DNA of 47,681 nt from Stagonosporopsis chrysanthemi. Taxonomy: Eukaryota > Ascomycota > Dothideomycetes > Pleosporales > Didymellaceae. Shown in pieces: positions 1 to 11,600 of the stretch. Each line of letters starts with the position of its first letter. Within the stretch, counting starts at the first letter, position 1. A program made the position numbers and the translations under genes. The DNA lies in the NCBI GenBank assembly GCA_022560025.1, contig JAFISE010000204.1:1-47681 (forward strand), in the 5' to 3' direction. Under the pieces are notes generated by a model. That model did no database searches. It had not been told where the DNA came from and saw only the letters and a list, made by a program, of their open reading frames with translations.

Positions 1-94
<94 letters not shown>
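1..94. repeat. Uninterrupted poly-G run at the window start
   Basis: Ninety-four consecutive G residues open the window and then change abruptly to ordinary complex sequence. Nothing like a fungal telomere repeat (TTAGGG-type) is present. A run of this length at the very end of a contig is most simply a read or assembly artefact, such as dark-cycle G calls, rather than genomic DNA. A genuine G tract that stopped the assembly is the alternative. Confidence 0.9.
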
Positions 95-96
<2 letters not shown>

Positions 97-1000
97 TGTC
101 TTGGTGGAGCAAGAGAGGGCAATGTGTGCTGCGGGTATGGCACTGCGCGTCTGTGCTGCGCAGGACTGGAGGTCGCGGTGGTGGAATAGTAGCTTGCAGG
201 GCCGAGAGGCGTGGCTTGCGATGCGATCATACAGGGAAGCTCCGGCCGTGGTATCCACCGAGCTGGCTGCACAGAGTCACGTCTTGCGATGCCGGGCTTG
301 CGCAAGAGACGGGCAAGAGATGGGCAAGAATAAACACGTCCATGGCAGCATTGCACACCACGGAGCTCGGTAATGCAGAAGCAGCACCTCGACGCTGCCG
401 CAGAGCCGCGGTCGTGCTGTGCCCGTCGGCCGCCTCTCCCGCATCGTGTGTTCACACAGGTCGTGGCATGGCAAGATTCAACGTCCACCTGCTTGAGCCA
501 AGGCTCGTCTGCTCTTGCTGCGCTCCATCTCCACAGCGCAGTGATTCCTTTGCAACGTGTTTGTGCGTCCCATGACGGCCGCTGGGCGGTGCGTGACGTT
601 GGCGACTGGTGAGCTATCTATGCACAATCGATAGCTTAGCGTGGCCCAGGGCCGCCGGCGACTGCGGTGAAGCGTGAACGCAGGTGCTCAGTTACTGCGC
701 GCAGTGTCTGGAGCTTGCTGCTCCAACCCGTGTCGTGCTCGTGTGCCTGTTCCTAGACCTGCAAGACGCCGCCGGCCTGCCTCCACGGCCGCTCCACAGC
801 AGCCGCGCCGCACCGTGCAGACGGCCGCATGTCTCCCGCTGCGTCATCCGCCTGCTGCCTCACCGTCCATCGACCGCCCTGCCGCCTCACCTACCGCGCG
901 CGGCCCCGAGTCACCCCCAACCCCCAACCCCCAGGCGGCCCAGCAGCCGGCGGGAAGCTGCGCAGACTCGTCGACTCGCTCTCGCACCACGCAGCCCGCC
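95..1000. other. Non-coding stretch upstream of the choline transporter gene
   Basis: Several overlapping open frames exist here because the DNA is GC-rich, but none has a recognisable protein or a coherent exon structure. The last few hundred bases are C-rich and pyrimidine-biased, as expected for the promoter and 5' leader of the plus-strand gene that starts at 1001. I see no RNA gene. Confidence 0.6.
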
Positions 1001-3356
1001 ATGTTTTCTGAATGTAAGCCTCCCCGCGCCTTATCAGGCACATGTGACAGCTGCGGGCGCCGTGTGACTGACGGCCTGCTGCACAGATGCCTCCAAGTTC
1101 CTGTCCCAGTCGCAGTCGCGCCTGTCACTGGGCCAGCCCGAGTCGCCCTTTGGCCGCAACCCTTCAGACCGCCAGCGGCCCTCGTCGCGCGCCGCCCACG
1201 CCTACCTCCAGCGCCGCAACATGCCGAACCCGTACAGCTCCCAGGCCCTGTCGCGCTTCGCCTTTGCCTCGCGCACCTCCAACGCCCCGGCCCCGCTCTT
1301 CTACTCGGCGACCGACGACTTCCGCGAAGAGGACGACCATGTCGAGCACGACCGCGAGATGGCCGACCACTACGCCCTGCAGCGCTCGCGCCGCCAGTTC
1401 GGCGCCAGCAACCTGTCCGAGTCGTCCGAGGTCGACGACGACGGCGTCCAGCGCTCCGACCACACCATCGAAGCCGACCACGACGAGAACGACGTCCCGG
1501 ACTACGGCCTGGGCCGCGGCATAAAGAGCTCCTGGAGAGGCGACATGCCCGCCCGCGGGCGGTCGACCACGGTGACGCGACTCGAAGAGGACGAGCGAGA
1601 CTCAAGCGTGCCGCTGTCCGAGTCGACGGAACCGAGCAGCAGAGGGAATGGGCGGCTGGTCGATGTCGAACTTGCCTCGACCGAGCGAGGGAGTCTCGAA
1701 GAGCTGGACAGACGGGAAGCCTACGGCCACAAAGACGAACCGCCGCCCTCGTACCAACAGTTCCGGAATGCACCTCGCAACAAACGCTTTCGCAGCCCGC
1801 TGCGGACCGCCCTGCCCATCCCGGAGGAGACCGACGAGGACGCACTGCTCGAGCGCCCGCGGTCCATCAGCCCAGACCGCCAGACGGTGCCGGACATGGT
1901 GCCTGAGAATCCCACGACCCCCCCACGACACAACTTCTTCTGGGCGGAGCTGTTCGTCATTGTCCAGTGCGCCATGATCGGCATCTGGTTCATCTCCTTC
2001 CTGCAGGACTCGCCGCCGGGCAAGAAGAATCCACTCGGCGACACAGTCTACACCGTTCTGCGCTCATCCTTCCATCTCATCGGAGTGTACTCGCTCGTGT
2101 CCATCATCGTAGGGCTGCTTTGGCTGTCGTTGCTACGGTCCTTCGCCCGTCCTCTGGTGTATCTCATGCTCGTCGCGGTCCCCGTCATCTCCTTCTCCTT
2201 CTGGCTGTACCCCTTCATCTCCAGCTTCAAGGGCTCGCAACACGGGAATGGCACCCAAGACAGGGCCATGCGCTGGCTGTCGTTTGGCCCGCTGCTACTA
2301 GCTGTCTTCTGGGTCTACACAGCATTCAAGGCACGGCAATCCCTGCACAAAGCGATTGGCATGCTTGAATTCTCGAGCGACATCTTGAGGGCCCAGGCGC
2401 CACTTGTCGTAGTCGGCATAGCGACCCTCGCCGCCGTCATGCTGTGGTCGTGGCTCTGGATCCTGATGTTCACCCGCCTCTTCCTCGGCGGCCACTTTGC
2501 CAGCAACAAGTCCCGCTGGATCGTCGACGCAAGCACCTGGTGGCTTGGGTCGGCCTTCTTCCTCAACTACTTCTGGACCCTCGCCGTCATCGCCGGCGTG
2601 CAGCGCGCAACCACCGCCGCCACCGTCTCGCAATGGTACTTCCACCGCAACACCACCCCGACCCCGCCCGCCTCGACCGTCGTCCACGCCTCCCTGACCC
2701 ACGCCTCCTACACCATGGCCGGCACAATCTGCCTCTCCACCCTCCTCTCCCTTGCCATCCGCCTCCCCCTCATCATCCTCCCGCGCCGCCTCTCCGCCCT
2801 CCTCACAACCCTCGCCTACTCCCTGATCCCCACCCCGATCGCCGCACTCACCAACCCCCTCACCCTCACCTTCGCCTCCATCCACGGCGTGCCCCTCGCC
2901 CAAGCCGCCCGCGGCCTCTCCCAGCTCTCCTTCATCTCTGCCGCCTCGCCAACCACCACCCTCGGCCCGAGCTCCTTCAAGAACCACGCCCGTCCGACCC
3001 TGCCTTCCTACCGCCTCGCCAAGCTCCTCCTCCACGCCATCCGCTGGATCATCTCCCTCACGCTGGGTTTCGGCGGCTGGGTCAGCACCGCGCGCCTGCT
3101 GCAGCTGGCCAGCGAGGGCGTCCCGTACAGAGGCAGTCTGTACGCGTATGTGGTCGGCATCATCAGTGCGGCGATTGGATGGGGCGCGTTGGGGGCCATG
3201 GAGGGAGTGCTGGGCGGCATCCTCGATGCGGTGCTGGTTTGCTGGGGGAGCGAGGTGGGCGGCGATGGACACGGCGAGGCGCGGTACTGTGTCGATGCCG
3301 GCCGGCTGTTTGGTGAGGATGTTGGACGGGTAAGGGGGAGGAGGTACGAGGTTTGA
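1001..3356 (+). CDS. pns1: Choline transporter-like protein (CTL/Pns1 family)
   Basis: Multi-pass membrane protein of the choline transporter-like (CTL, DUF580) family. Members are plasma-membrane proteins linked to choline or related solute transport, but the yeast member Pns1 has no firmly shown substrate. Exons are 1001-1013 and 1087-3356, with a GTAAGC..CACAG intron, giving 760 residues. The tiny first exon encodes MFSE and the splice continues as YASKFLSQSQSR, which I recall as typical of dothideomycete homologues and which decides the start. Residues 1 to about 280 are polar, acidic and Ser-rich (cytosolic). From about 285 (HNFFWAELFVIVQ) onward there are roughly ten hydrophobic helices, ending near 735 in a Gly/Ala-rich pair, with a short charged tail. 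A longer overlapping open frame from 674 to 1906 is only a shadow. Family confident, substrate unknown. Confidence 0.9.
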
Positions 3357-3476
3357 GGAGAAGTCCTATGTTGTTCTTGTTTTGTTGTTTCTGCAAAGGC
3401 GTTTGGCGTATGGGTCTTGAATTGATCTGGATCGCATTGGGTATATAAGACAGCGGCGCTTGGGTATACCTCAAGG

Positions 3477-3503
3477 CAGCAGCAGCAGCAGCAGCAGTAG
3501 CAG
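3477..3503. repeat. (CAG)n microsatellite
   Basis: Seven CAG units followed by TAG and one more CAG. It sits between two convergent stop codons (3356 and 3611), so it is in the 3' flanks and does not encode polyglutamine. Confidence 0.9.
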
Positions 3504-3610
3504 TGTAGCCGCACCACCTACCTTGCTTTTATTCATTCCATAACCTCGCAAACCAAACCTTCTTATCCGCCATGCCGCTTTCTCACGCCCCCTCTATTTT
3601 TTTTCCTCCT

Positions 3611-4480
3611 CTAAGCATCCACAACCTCATAACTCACCTTAGTAACCCCCTTCTGCCTCTTCACATTCCGCACAACCACCCTCCCACACTCCCCCGTCGA
3701 CCTCACATGCGTCCCCCCACACGGATAACTCCCCACATCCCCCACTTTCACAACCCGCACCCCCTCCTCGCTCCCCTTAACCACGTCCAACACACCCGTG
3801 CACTCGCGCCGCGCCCGCTCCTCGCTCCAAAATAAAATGGTAACGGGGAGATCGTCCCGCACCAGCGCGTCCACCCGCTCCTGCAGCGCGGCCTTTTTGT
3901 CTCCCGCGATGAGGCCGTGGAACTCGACAAACGACGCGCCGGGGTAGTGCGACGCTTTGCCGTCTGCGATATCCGCGGGTAGGAGGCCGGCGGCGCGCAG
4001 TTGGGATGCGGCGAGACCCAGGATGTGGCCTGCGGTGTGCAGGCGGGAGTGCAGCGTGCGGCGCGCGGCGTCGATGCGTTGGTGGGCGGGGGCGTTGATG
4101 AGGGCCGTGGGCTGCGGCGACGGCGACGACGGCGATGATGATGATGCGTGCGCGAACGTGCCCATGTGCAGGATCGTGGGCGCCACGGCGCGCACCTGGT
4201 GCACGGCGAAGACGGCCGAGTCCGTGGTGATGCAGCCTGTGTCGCTGGGCTGGCCGCCGCCCTGGGCGTGGAAAATGGTCGAGGGCGTGGTGAGGATGTA
4301 GGGCATCTTTTCTTCTTCTTGTGGTGGTGCCGAGTCTGGGACGGGCGGCGGTTTGAAGAGCGACTGGATGTCTGGGGGCAGGGAGGAGAGGGGCTGGATG
4401 GTTGAGATTGGCGCCGTGTGGGTGTATAGGTGTCCGTCTTTTTGGTAGAGGGGGTCTGTTTGTGTGGTGGGTACGGCCAT
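3611..4480 (-). CDS. AlaX-type alanyl-tRNA editing protein
   Basis: Free-standing editing domain homologous to the second additional domain of alanyl- and threonyl-tRNA synthetases. Such proteins hydrolyse mischarged tRNA-Ala (Ser or Gly) in trans. It is a single exon of 289 residues. Visible motifs are the substrate-pocket signature AQGGGQPSDTG (residues 72-82), the zinc ligand pair HTAGH (148-152) and the second zinc motif CGGTH (254-258), so all four expected zinc ligands are present and the protein looks catalytically intact. A Ser/Pro-rich insert (112-124) separates the beta-barrel part from the zinc-binding part. It lacks the aminoacylation domain, so it is not a synthetase fragment. 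It converges on the choline transporter gene (254 bp between stops), and a 46-bp tandem duplication lies just upstream of its ATG. Confidence 0.9.
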   Translation of the reverse strand: MAVPTTQTDPLYQKDGHLYTHTAPISTIQPLSSLPPDIQSLFKPPPVPDSAPPQEEEKMPYILTTPSTIFHAQGGGQPSDTGCITTDSAVFAVHQVRAVAPTILHMGTFAHASSSSPSSPSPQPTALINAPAHQRIDAARRTLHSRLHTAGHILGLAASQLRAAGLLPADIADGKASHYPGASFVEFHGLIAGDKKAALQERVDALVRDDLPVTILFWSEERARRECTGVLDVVKGSEEGVRVVKVGDVGSYPCGGTHVRSTGECGRVVVRNVKRQKGVTKVSYEVVDA

Positions 4481-5051
4481 GGTGTGCAGTCTTTTTCTTT
4501 TGCAAAAATGTAGAGTGGTCCGTCGAGTTTGGGGCAGTTGGATGGTGCTGCGGAGGAAGAGTATGGTCGGATTTTACAATGTGAGAATGTTGCGTGCGGA
4601 GGAAGAGTATGGTCGGATTTTACAATGTGAGAATGTTGCGTGCGGAGGTGAGGGTTTGCTGTTGACTTTGTGTAGATAACAAAGAATTTGGTCCTGTAAG
4701 ACCTTATCTGCTGTTCTTTTCGGAATTTCGAGAATATATAGAGGTTGAACACGCCCTTGACGTTGAGAGTGACATGCACCTTACCCAATTAGGAAGGTAT
4801 GTTAGTCTACCAATAACGCCTCAGCGGGATTTTAGTGTCTTCTCTGCAGAATCCAAAACTTGTGCTCCGAGTCAAAATCTTCACAATGCTGAAGATGGTA
4901 GATGTGTTGGAGCATGCCGCAAACGCGTGCTCGAGTGCATTCTTTTGTCCAATCGCTATGCCAATCTAGCAAAACTCCTCCATGAATCCCTGGTATCATG
5001 TCATTTACGTGTCGTCTATCACTAGCTCAAACCAATGTACCCAGCGTCTCT
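4481..5051. promoter_or_regulatory. Upstream region of the AlaX gene / 3' flank of CSE1
   Basis: This 571-bp spacer lies between two minus-strand genes. It holds the 46-bp tandem repeat close to the AlaX start and an AT-rich stretch (4675-4745, including a TATATAGA-like run). No gene is supported; a minus-strand frame running to 4788 belongs to a shadow of the AlaX coding region. Confidence 0.5.
4550..4648. repeat. 46-bp tandem duplication
   Basis: Two identical adjacent copies of a 46-bp unit (4550-4595 and 4596-4641) are followed by the first 7 bases of a third. The unit is purine-rich on the plus strand and begins GCGGAGGAAGAGTATGG. The array ends about 70 bp upstream of the AlaX start codon, so it duplicates likely promoter or leader sequence. 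The copies are identical as printed, which suggests a recent duplication. Confidence 0.95.
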
Positions 5052-8000
5052 CTAATTGAGGTACAGCGACAGAGCCTGCTGCAATTCGGGGCTGAGCCTC
5101 TCCTGCACCAGCTTGACGATTCTGCCACTGTGCCGGCTGTTGGCGTCCTTCAGGTACTGGCCGACCCACGCCTTCACGTCCGTGATCTCTGGGAAGGGAT
5201 CGCGTGGTGCCTTCTTGCAGGTGTTGAGTTGTGTGAAGCCAACACCGAAGCCGACTTCGTCGACGTCGGCGTCGGGGATCAGGTCGTCAGCTGTGGAGGG
5301 AACGGGAGGGTTGACGAGGAGCTCGAGCAGCCGCTGTGTGGTCAGGCTCCAGCCCTTGGGGTAGCGGTCAACAAAGGCTTGCGATTCGCCGAGAGTCTTG
5401 GTGAACGATACGACGGCAGTCTTGCGATCGGTAGGCCTGGCCAGCTTCTGGGTATCTGGCAGGATGACTGTGAGGTAGATGGGCTTGAAGACACTGTGAA
5501 CTGTTAGTGCGTTGCATAGAGACCTTCTCGTTGCAAACTTACTCGTGCTGGACTTGATCCGTGACGTTGATGTAGAAGTCGGCGCCCATTCCCTTGTCTT
5601 GTCGCGCAGAGACCAGGTGGTAGAAAGCGATGAAGCGTTGCTGGAAGTTTTCGGTCTTCATGTTTGACAGCCTTGTCAGCATCAATTGGACAATGGTCAC
5701 AAAGTAAGGTTGCAGAGCCGCAATGGGGACGTAGGTGACGACGGCTTCGATGAGCTCGAAAGCATGCGCCTCGTGCGCCTTGGTTGAGACGAGCTTCTGG
5801 AAGATGCCAAGGATGGGCTCCAGCTGCTTATCAGCGACGATGCGCTGTGCGTCGCGAGTGATCATAGCACTGAGCAGGCGAGCAAGCGCAGGTACGTTAC
5901 CGCGCTGATCCCACACAGCGCCCTGGATGATGATCGAGAACAGGCTTCGGTAGTAGTCAGTCAACTCGCCAGATGGATTGGCTTCCAACAGCGCTGAGAA
6001 CAACTGGAAAATGTACGGCGAGAACTCTTCGATGGCCTCTGACAAGCATGTTGCAAAAGGCTCGTACAGCTTCGTCTCAAACGCCTCGGGATGGCTTGGC
6101 GCAGCGAAGCGAATAAGAGCACCGAGACCCTCGAACAGATAGTACTGGAAGCGGGGGTTGCTGGGGTTGTGCCTGATGACCTTGATGATGGCGATGAAAT
6201 TCATCAGAATGTTTTCACAGATGGGCAGCACACCATCCCGGATGAAGATGAGCACACGCATGACACACTTCATCAGGAACTCGTTCTCCTGAATCTTCTC
6301 AGGGGCAGAGTTCTTGGTGATGAGCTTGAACAGATGTGTCAGAAGATCCTTCGATGAGCCAACGACATCGCCCTTGGGGATGATAGGTTGGCGGTGGTCA
6401 TCAGTCATGAACAGAACACGCTCGACGGCGATTGACGCGTATGTGTGGATGACGTAGTTGTCGTTTCCGAGGTTGTTGACAAGGAGGGGAAAGGCAGCGC
6501 GCCACAGATCAGGCGACAGCTGGCTGCGGAAGACATAGAGGTACTTGATGGCGTCGACCTTCAAAATCGCGTGAGCGTCGGGCGCTTGCAGATCTGCGGC
6601 GATGTGGTTCTGGAAGAAGTCCAACACATTGACGTTCTCGTTGACACTAAGCACACCCTGCGCAGCCGTTGCGGTTCCCTTGGCAGCAATAGCAGTGAAG
6701 AGGTAGACGGCTGTGTCTTTGGACTTCCAGTTGTTTGTGGGGTCCTGGGCGTAGTTCTGGAGATAGGCGTTGACATATGTCTGCGATGTGCTGGTGACCA
6801 GGCCCTCAAACTTGGACATCAGCTGGCGGAGGAAGTTGGTGGCTGCCCTGCGGCGTGTGTCGTTGTCCGACCCTTCCAAGTCTCTCCTGATGAACTCGAT
6901 AGGCTCATCCTCAAACAGCTCTTCGTCCGACTCGCGCAGGGTCAGGTTAGGCAAGATGACCTTCTCAATGACCTGCACAAGCACCGACTGATTGTTGAAG
7001 TTTTCGGCGTGCTGTGTCGATGCAACGGCAGTGAGGAACTGAAGCGCCTTGCTGACGAGGATGTCGTACTTTGTCTCCAGGCCAACAGTCATGAGGAAGG
7101 ACCACGATGTCTCAATGAAGGGGCCAAGCTGAGCGCCAAATGCGTCCTCGTACTTTTGGATGTACAGCATCAACGCCTCGAAGATGCCAGCCCTGACGTA
7201 CTCTTGCGGCCCGGACTCGTCGTCCTCGGAGGTGTGTAGCGCGGGGTTGTCGTAGGTCAAGTACTTGTGGAGGACTGAAGAAATGGCGGCGATGTTGTCC
7301 TCGAAGACGGGCGGCAGGTCCTGGCACGAGAGATCGTAGAAGAGCTTCATGATCAGGTCGAGCGTTGTGAAGGCGGCCTTCAAGGCCTCCGGGTTGCCCT
7401 GCGACTGTGCGATGAGGTTGTCGGTGTTCTGGAGCAGCGTGAGGAACGGGGTGCTGAACTTGGACAGGACATGGTTGATCTCGGTGAAGAGCTCGTCTGA
7501 GCGGAACAGCGGCCGCCAGCGCTTGAAGATGGAGTGTGCGACGCGCAGGACACCGTTGTTGACAGTCGAGTTGTCTGGCGTCAGGCGCGAGATGAGGTCG
7601 TCGACCAGGGTGTCCCAGCGCTCCCAGAAGTCGCTGGCGGCGATGGCGCTGATGGCCTCGCCCAGCTGTGCCTGCAGACTGGACGGGACCGACACCATCA
7701 GGCCAATCAGCTCGCTCTTGATGGCGGCGACCTCGGCCTGCGGCAGCTTGTAGTTGCCATCCTCGTCGACCCAGTTGCGCTTGATGAAGTTCTTGAAGTA
7801 CAGGGCGCTGGCCAGCCGTATTGTGGCGGGGAACGAGTCGGTCGCGACGATGTGGAGGAGCGAGAGGGAGAAGTTGGGCTTGGCCTGCTCTTGGGTGATG
7901 GCCTGCTCGGCTGGGGGTGTGTCAGTGTCAGTGTCGGTGTCGCTCGTCTTCATGGCAGGCACGCATGCAGGCAGCGAGGGGCACTGCGGGACCGCGAGTA

Positions 8001-8096
8001 AACACAGACAGGGCCCAGGTACGTACCCTGCTTGTTCTGGCGCGGGTCCAGGCTGGCCTCGAGCAGCTTGGAGAGGGTGGGGATGTCGGCGGCCAT
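5052..8096 (-). CDS. CSE1: Exportin-2 / CSE1, importin-alpha re-exporter
   Basis: Karyopherin of the importin-beta superfamily that, with Ran-GTP, returns importin-alpha from nucleus to cytoplasm. Exons on the minus strand are 8096-8027, 7910-5543 and 5493-5052; the introns are 116 nt and 49 nt. The product is 959 residues, essentially the length of yeast Cse1 (960). Exon 1 encodes MAADIPTLSKLLEASLDPRQ, and the splice gives NKQ-AEQAITQ, the conserved start of the importin-beta N-terminal domain. FIKRNWVDEDGNYKLP is the typical Ran-binding HEAT region. The C-terminal exon has GFTQLNTCKKAPRDPFPE, typical of CSE1. An ATG at 7962 lies inside intron 1 and would lose the conserved N terminus. Divergent from TSC2 across 523 bp. 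Confidence 0.97.
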
Positions 8097-8619
8097 GGTG
8101 ACGACGGGGCAGCCAGGGACCGAATGTGGGGAGGAGACGGTGCTGGGTTGCAAAGAAATGTTATTAATGTTTTGGTGGTTGCTCTGTTTTGCCCGGCCAG
8201 GCCCACCTTCCTCTTCGCTTTAGCTGCGGCGTGCGTGCAGCAGCTTAGCTCGAACCCCAGCTTTGGAGCTCTGGGCGGGATTTTCACACGCACGCCTCAT
8301 CATCTGACGACTGCCCGCCTGCCGCCTGCCGCCTGCCGCCTGCCGCCTGCCTGCCTGCCCGCCTCATGTCTGCCCTGCGCTAGCTGGACCGACCCTGCTG
8401 CTTGCCAGCGCGCTGCCGCCGTCCCTCCGCTACGCCGTCTCGCACAGTCAATGGGCCGTCACACCCCCGCCCGCTCTCCGCCGCCGCCGCCTCGCACCCA
8501 TGACCGACACCAAGCGCCTGCGCCTCTGCTGCGAAATGCCCTCTCTGCCGCCCCTGCACGCATAGCCGCACCCGCCGCGCTGCCTCCTCCTCGCGCCCGC
8601 TGCGGCCACAGTGGCCCGA
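8097..8619. promoter_or_regulatory. Shared promoter region of CSE1 and TSC2, with a CCGCCTG repeat
   Basis: This 523-bp stretch separates the start codons of two divergent genes and must contain both promoters. It is GC- and pyrimidine-rich on the plus strand. About 8313-8363 is a run of imperfect CCGCCTG/CCTG units. A short upstream frame starts at the ATG at 8500 and terminates at 8563, before the TSC2 start; it could act as an upstream ORF if the transcript begins before 8500. Confidence 0.65.
8313..8363. repeat. CCGCCTG short tandem repeat
   Basis: About five heptamer CCGCCTG units run into CCTG tetramers, flanked by CCCGCC. It is a low-complexity repeat within the divergent CSE1/TSC2 promoter. 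Confidence 0.85.
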
Positions 8620-11600
8620 ATGCCTTCCCCCGTGGCCGACCATGTCCCTCGCACGCCCGACCGCCGTGCCTCGTCCTATGACATCCTCAACGCCTTCCGC
8701 AGGCTCACCGGCAGCAAGCCGCGCGCCGAACCGCTCCCGCCGCTGCCGCCTGTCAACCCCGTGCGCGCTCTGTCTGTCGGCTCCCTCCCTCCCTCTGCTA
8801 TGGCCGGTGGGGCTTCAGCCGACGATAGCCTGCAGCGCATCACCCACGTCGCCAGCGAGACCATCCGGCCGGACGTGACCGGGGGTCCGCCCGAGCTTAC
8901 AGACCTCATCGAGCAGTTGGACAAAAGCCATTCGTTTGTCGAGAGGGCAGATGCTGTCGAGAAGATATGCAGGATTCTGGAGGAGTACCCCTTGCAGAAC
9001 ATACTCGGCCTGTGGTCTGTCGCCGGCGACCTGGTCCTGCTCGAGCAGCCGGATGAAGTTGCCGAAGCAGGCTACAAGCTTCTGAGGAGCATCTCCCTCG
9101 ACCCCAAGTTGACGCCCGTCGAGCGCACAATCATCTTCGATGCCGCTTCCTACCGCCGCACTACCCGCTGCTTCCAGTGGCGCCTCGACATCATCTCCAC
9201 TCTCACAAACGGCGGCAAGAACATCGCTGCCTGCGAGTCAGCCATCGTCCCTTTCCTACTGAACGCTCTCGATGTCTGCTTCAAAGCCAGTCGAGACGCC
9301 TTCAACACGAACCGGAAAGCGAGCGGCAAGCGCAGTGCGGACAAACACCTGCAAGAAACAGAGAACCTGGGGCGCATCTTCCAATATGCCATAGATGTCT
9401 GCAAATTCAACGCTAGAATCCTCACCGACAACGATCTGGAGCAGATCCTCGAACGCGTCATGCACATCTGTCAAAACACCACCCAGGAGAGCGATATGGA
9501 GAACTGCATCAAGCTCTTCGATACCATCATCACCTTTGTTCATGTTCCGATCAACGTCATAAAGACAAGTCTTGAGGTGCTGTGTGCTATCCACAGGCAG
9601 ATCAGCAGCCTAGAAGAACGAACCTGGAACACATTGAGCAACCTCTTCAGATCTCACATTGGCCAAGCTGCCATCATGTCGCTCTTGCACACTCTCAAGG
9701 ACGGACCTTCGATTAAGAATCGACACAGCAGTCTTTACCGGGGCACGATGCAGGTTTTGCAGAAGTTGGTCATCGAAGATGGCCAAAGTGGCTTACCAAA
9801 GGTCCCCATGTCGTTGATATTTCCTGCCCTCAGAGCATCGATCAGAGAACCGCACGCCACTCAAGAAGCCTTTGTCATTGATCTCATCGACTCGATCCTA
9901 TCGCAAGACACCATGAGGGACGCATTGCTGGCGGAAGCAGACCTGAGCGATATGCTGGAAGTGATTCGCATCTGTACCGAGCGAGACGACAATCGTTCTC
10001 GCGCAAGAGCTACTGCTTCTGGAGAGCACTCATCCAGCAGCGACAAAGAACCCTATGCTTCAGCAGCCCCAGCTATTGACAATGGTGGTCCGATGAACCG
10101 AATCCATGAAGAAGAAGACATCGGCCCGCACGCGGACAGTCCGTCATTGAGAGCGTGCGGGATTGATTCTGACCGCCGCTCTGATGAAAATCAGATTTTC
10201 CGAGTGTTCGCCAAGCTGAACCACATCAGCATTGCCATGGATTACGTTCAAAAAGAAGCGATAATGAATCTCTTCCTGCACTGCGCGGATCGCCTGAGCG
10301 ATTCTGTTGCAGAACAGATGATCCAGTACTTCTCCGACGAGCGCTTCTTAAACCCTTCAAACAGTGACTGGCTGGACGTCTCCCGCAGAATTGCTGCCAG
10401 CACTTTGCACGACACGACAAGGCCGAACGCTGTCCGACTTCTCGCGATCAAGGTCCTACGAGATACCCATGATGCTGTAGAGCTGCTTTGTACAAACGAG
10501 GTTGCAGCTCAGAGTGCAGCGATCCTGCTCGAAAGAATTGAAAGCGAAAGCAACGTCGAGGTCTTGGAAGCCCTCGTGAGCTTCGCAGTCGATGTCGCGG
10601 ACAGAGCACATTTAGACAGGTTCTTAGAGATATTGGAGTTGCTACAAAAGAAACTGGACCAACCTCGCATGTCAGCCTCGAATTCATCACAGTCTTGGGC
10701 GGCCCACACCTTCCTCCCAAAATCCGACATGCCGAGCGGCTCCCATTGCGACATCATAGCCATTGCCTTTGTACGCCTCTTCATCCGCAGTTTCACCCAT
10801 GCAGCCCAGAAGACTCGTACTCTCTACAATTCCATCAGAGGCATTGCGGGCAATGACAAGTACGACAACGAGTCACGATTGACAGCTCTTAGACTTCTGT
10901 TCAGATTGCGCGCCGATTCGCGCCACGCTCTGACAGTGAATTCCTCCTCAGAAGGCGAGCGAATAGCAGCCGAGCTGTGTCGTACCGAAGAAACTGCCAT
11001 CGCGACCGAAAAGTCTGACGGATCCGTGTCCACCGATCCTGGTCGATCCGAAGATGCGTCTCCTGGGCGCAAGATTTCCGGGTCCAGCCCACATGCATCT
11101 CTCAACAGACAGACAGGCCGCACAGTAGCTGCAGCTGGCCGTGTGTCGAAACCGATCGCTCCATTGTGGATGTACCCCGGTCCCAAAGGTTTGCCTGAAG
11201 AGGCCCCTTCTGAGCCTAGTCGTGTCGTGTTTTCCCACATCGATGCCAGCAAGTACCCGCTCAGCGATGACATCCATGACATGGAAATCACACTTTGGTT
11301 GGAGCTCATCATCTCTTTGTTGCAGAGGCCACCCGATTGGGAAATCTACAGCTACGTTCTGGTACACCTTGGACCTCAGCTTTCAAATCAGGCTTTGGTA
11401 CGCAGCTGCGTGGTGCAATTGCAAATGCTAAGGAGTGTTCTTTGCGAGCAAGTGCGCAACTCGAGCTTCCACGAACCTCCGCCTCACACGCTCCTCAAGA
11501 AAGCCGACGTAGCAGTATGCCTATATCACGTCCTTACGGTCATCATCAGTTACCACGAATACTTTGAGAAGAGTGAAGAGGACGACATGGTCAAGGCCTT

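Noticed and set aside
1..94. Telomere at the left end
   Set aside because: The tract is pure G and lacks the TTAGGG-type pattern of fungal telomeres.
674..1906. 410-codon plus-strand open frame over the start of the choline transporter gene
   Set aside because: Arg/Pro-rich low-complexity translation typical of an out-of-frame GC-rich region; the true gene uses another frame with a clear two-exon structure.
2298..3272. 324-codon minus-strand open frame
   Set aside because: Gly/Glu-rich antisense shadow of the choline transporter coding region, without motifs.
3748..4788. 346-codon minus-strand frame overlapping AlaX
   Set aside because: Runs in a different frame through the AlaX gene and its promoter repeat; the composition is Arg/Pro/Ser noise, whereas the AlaX frame has all zinc motifs.
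6445..7239. 264-codon plus-strand frame antisense to CSE1
   Set aside because: Antisense shadow within a well-supported CSE1 exon.
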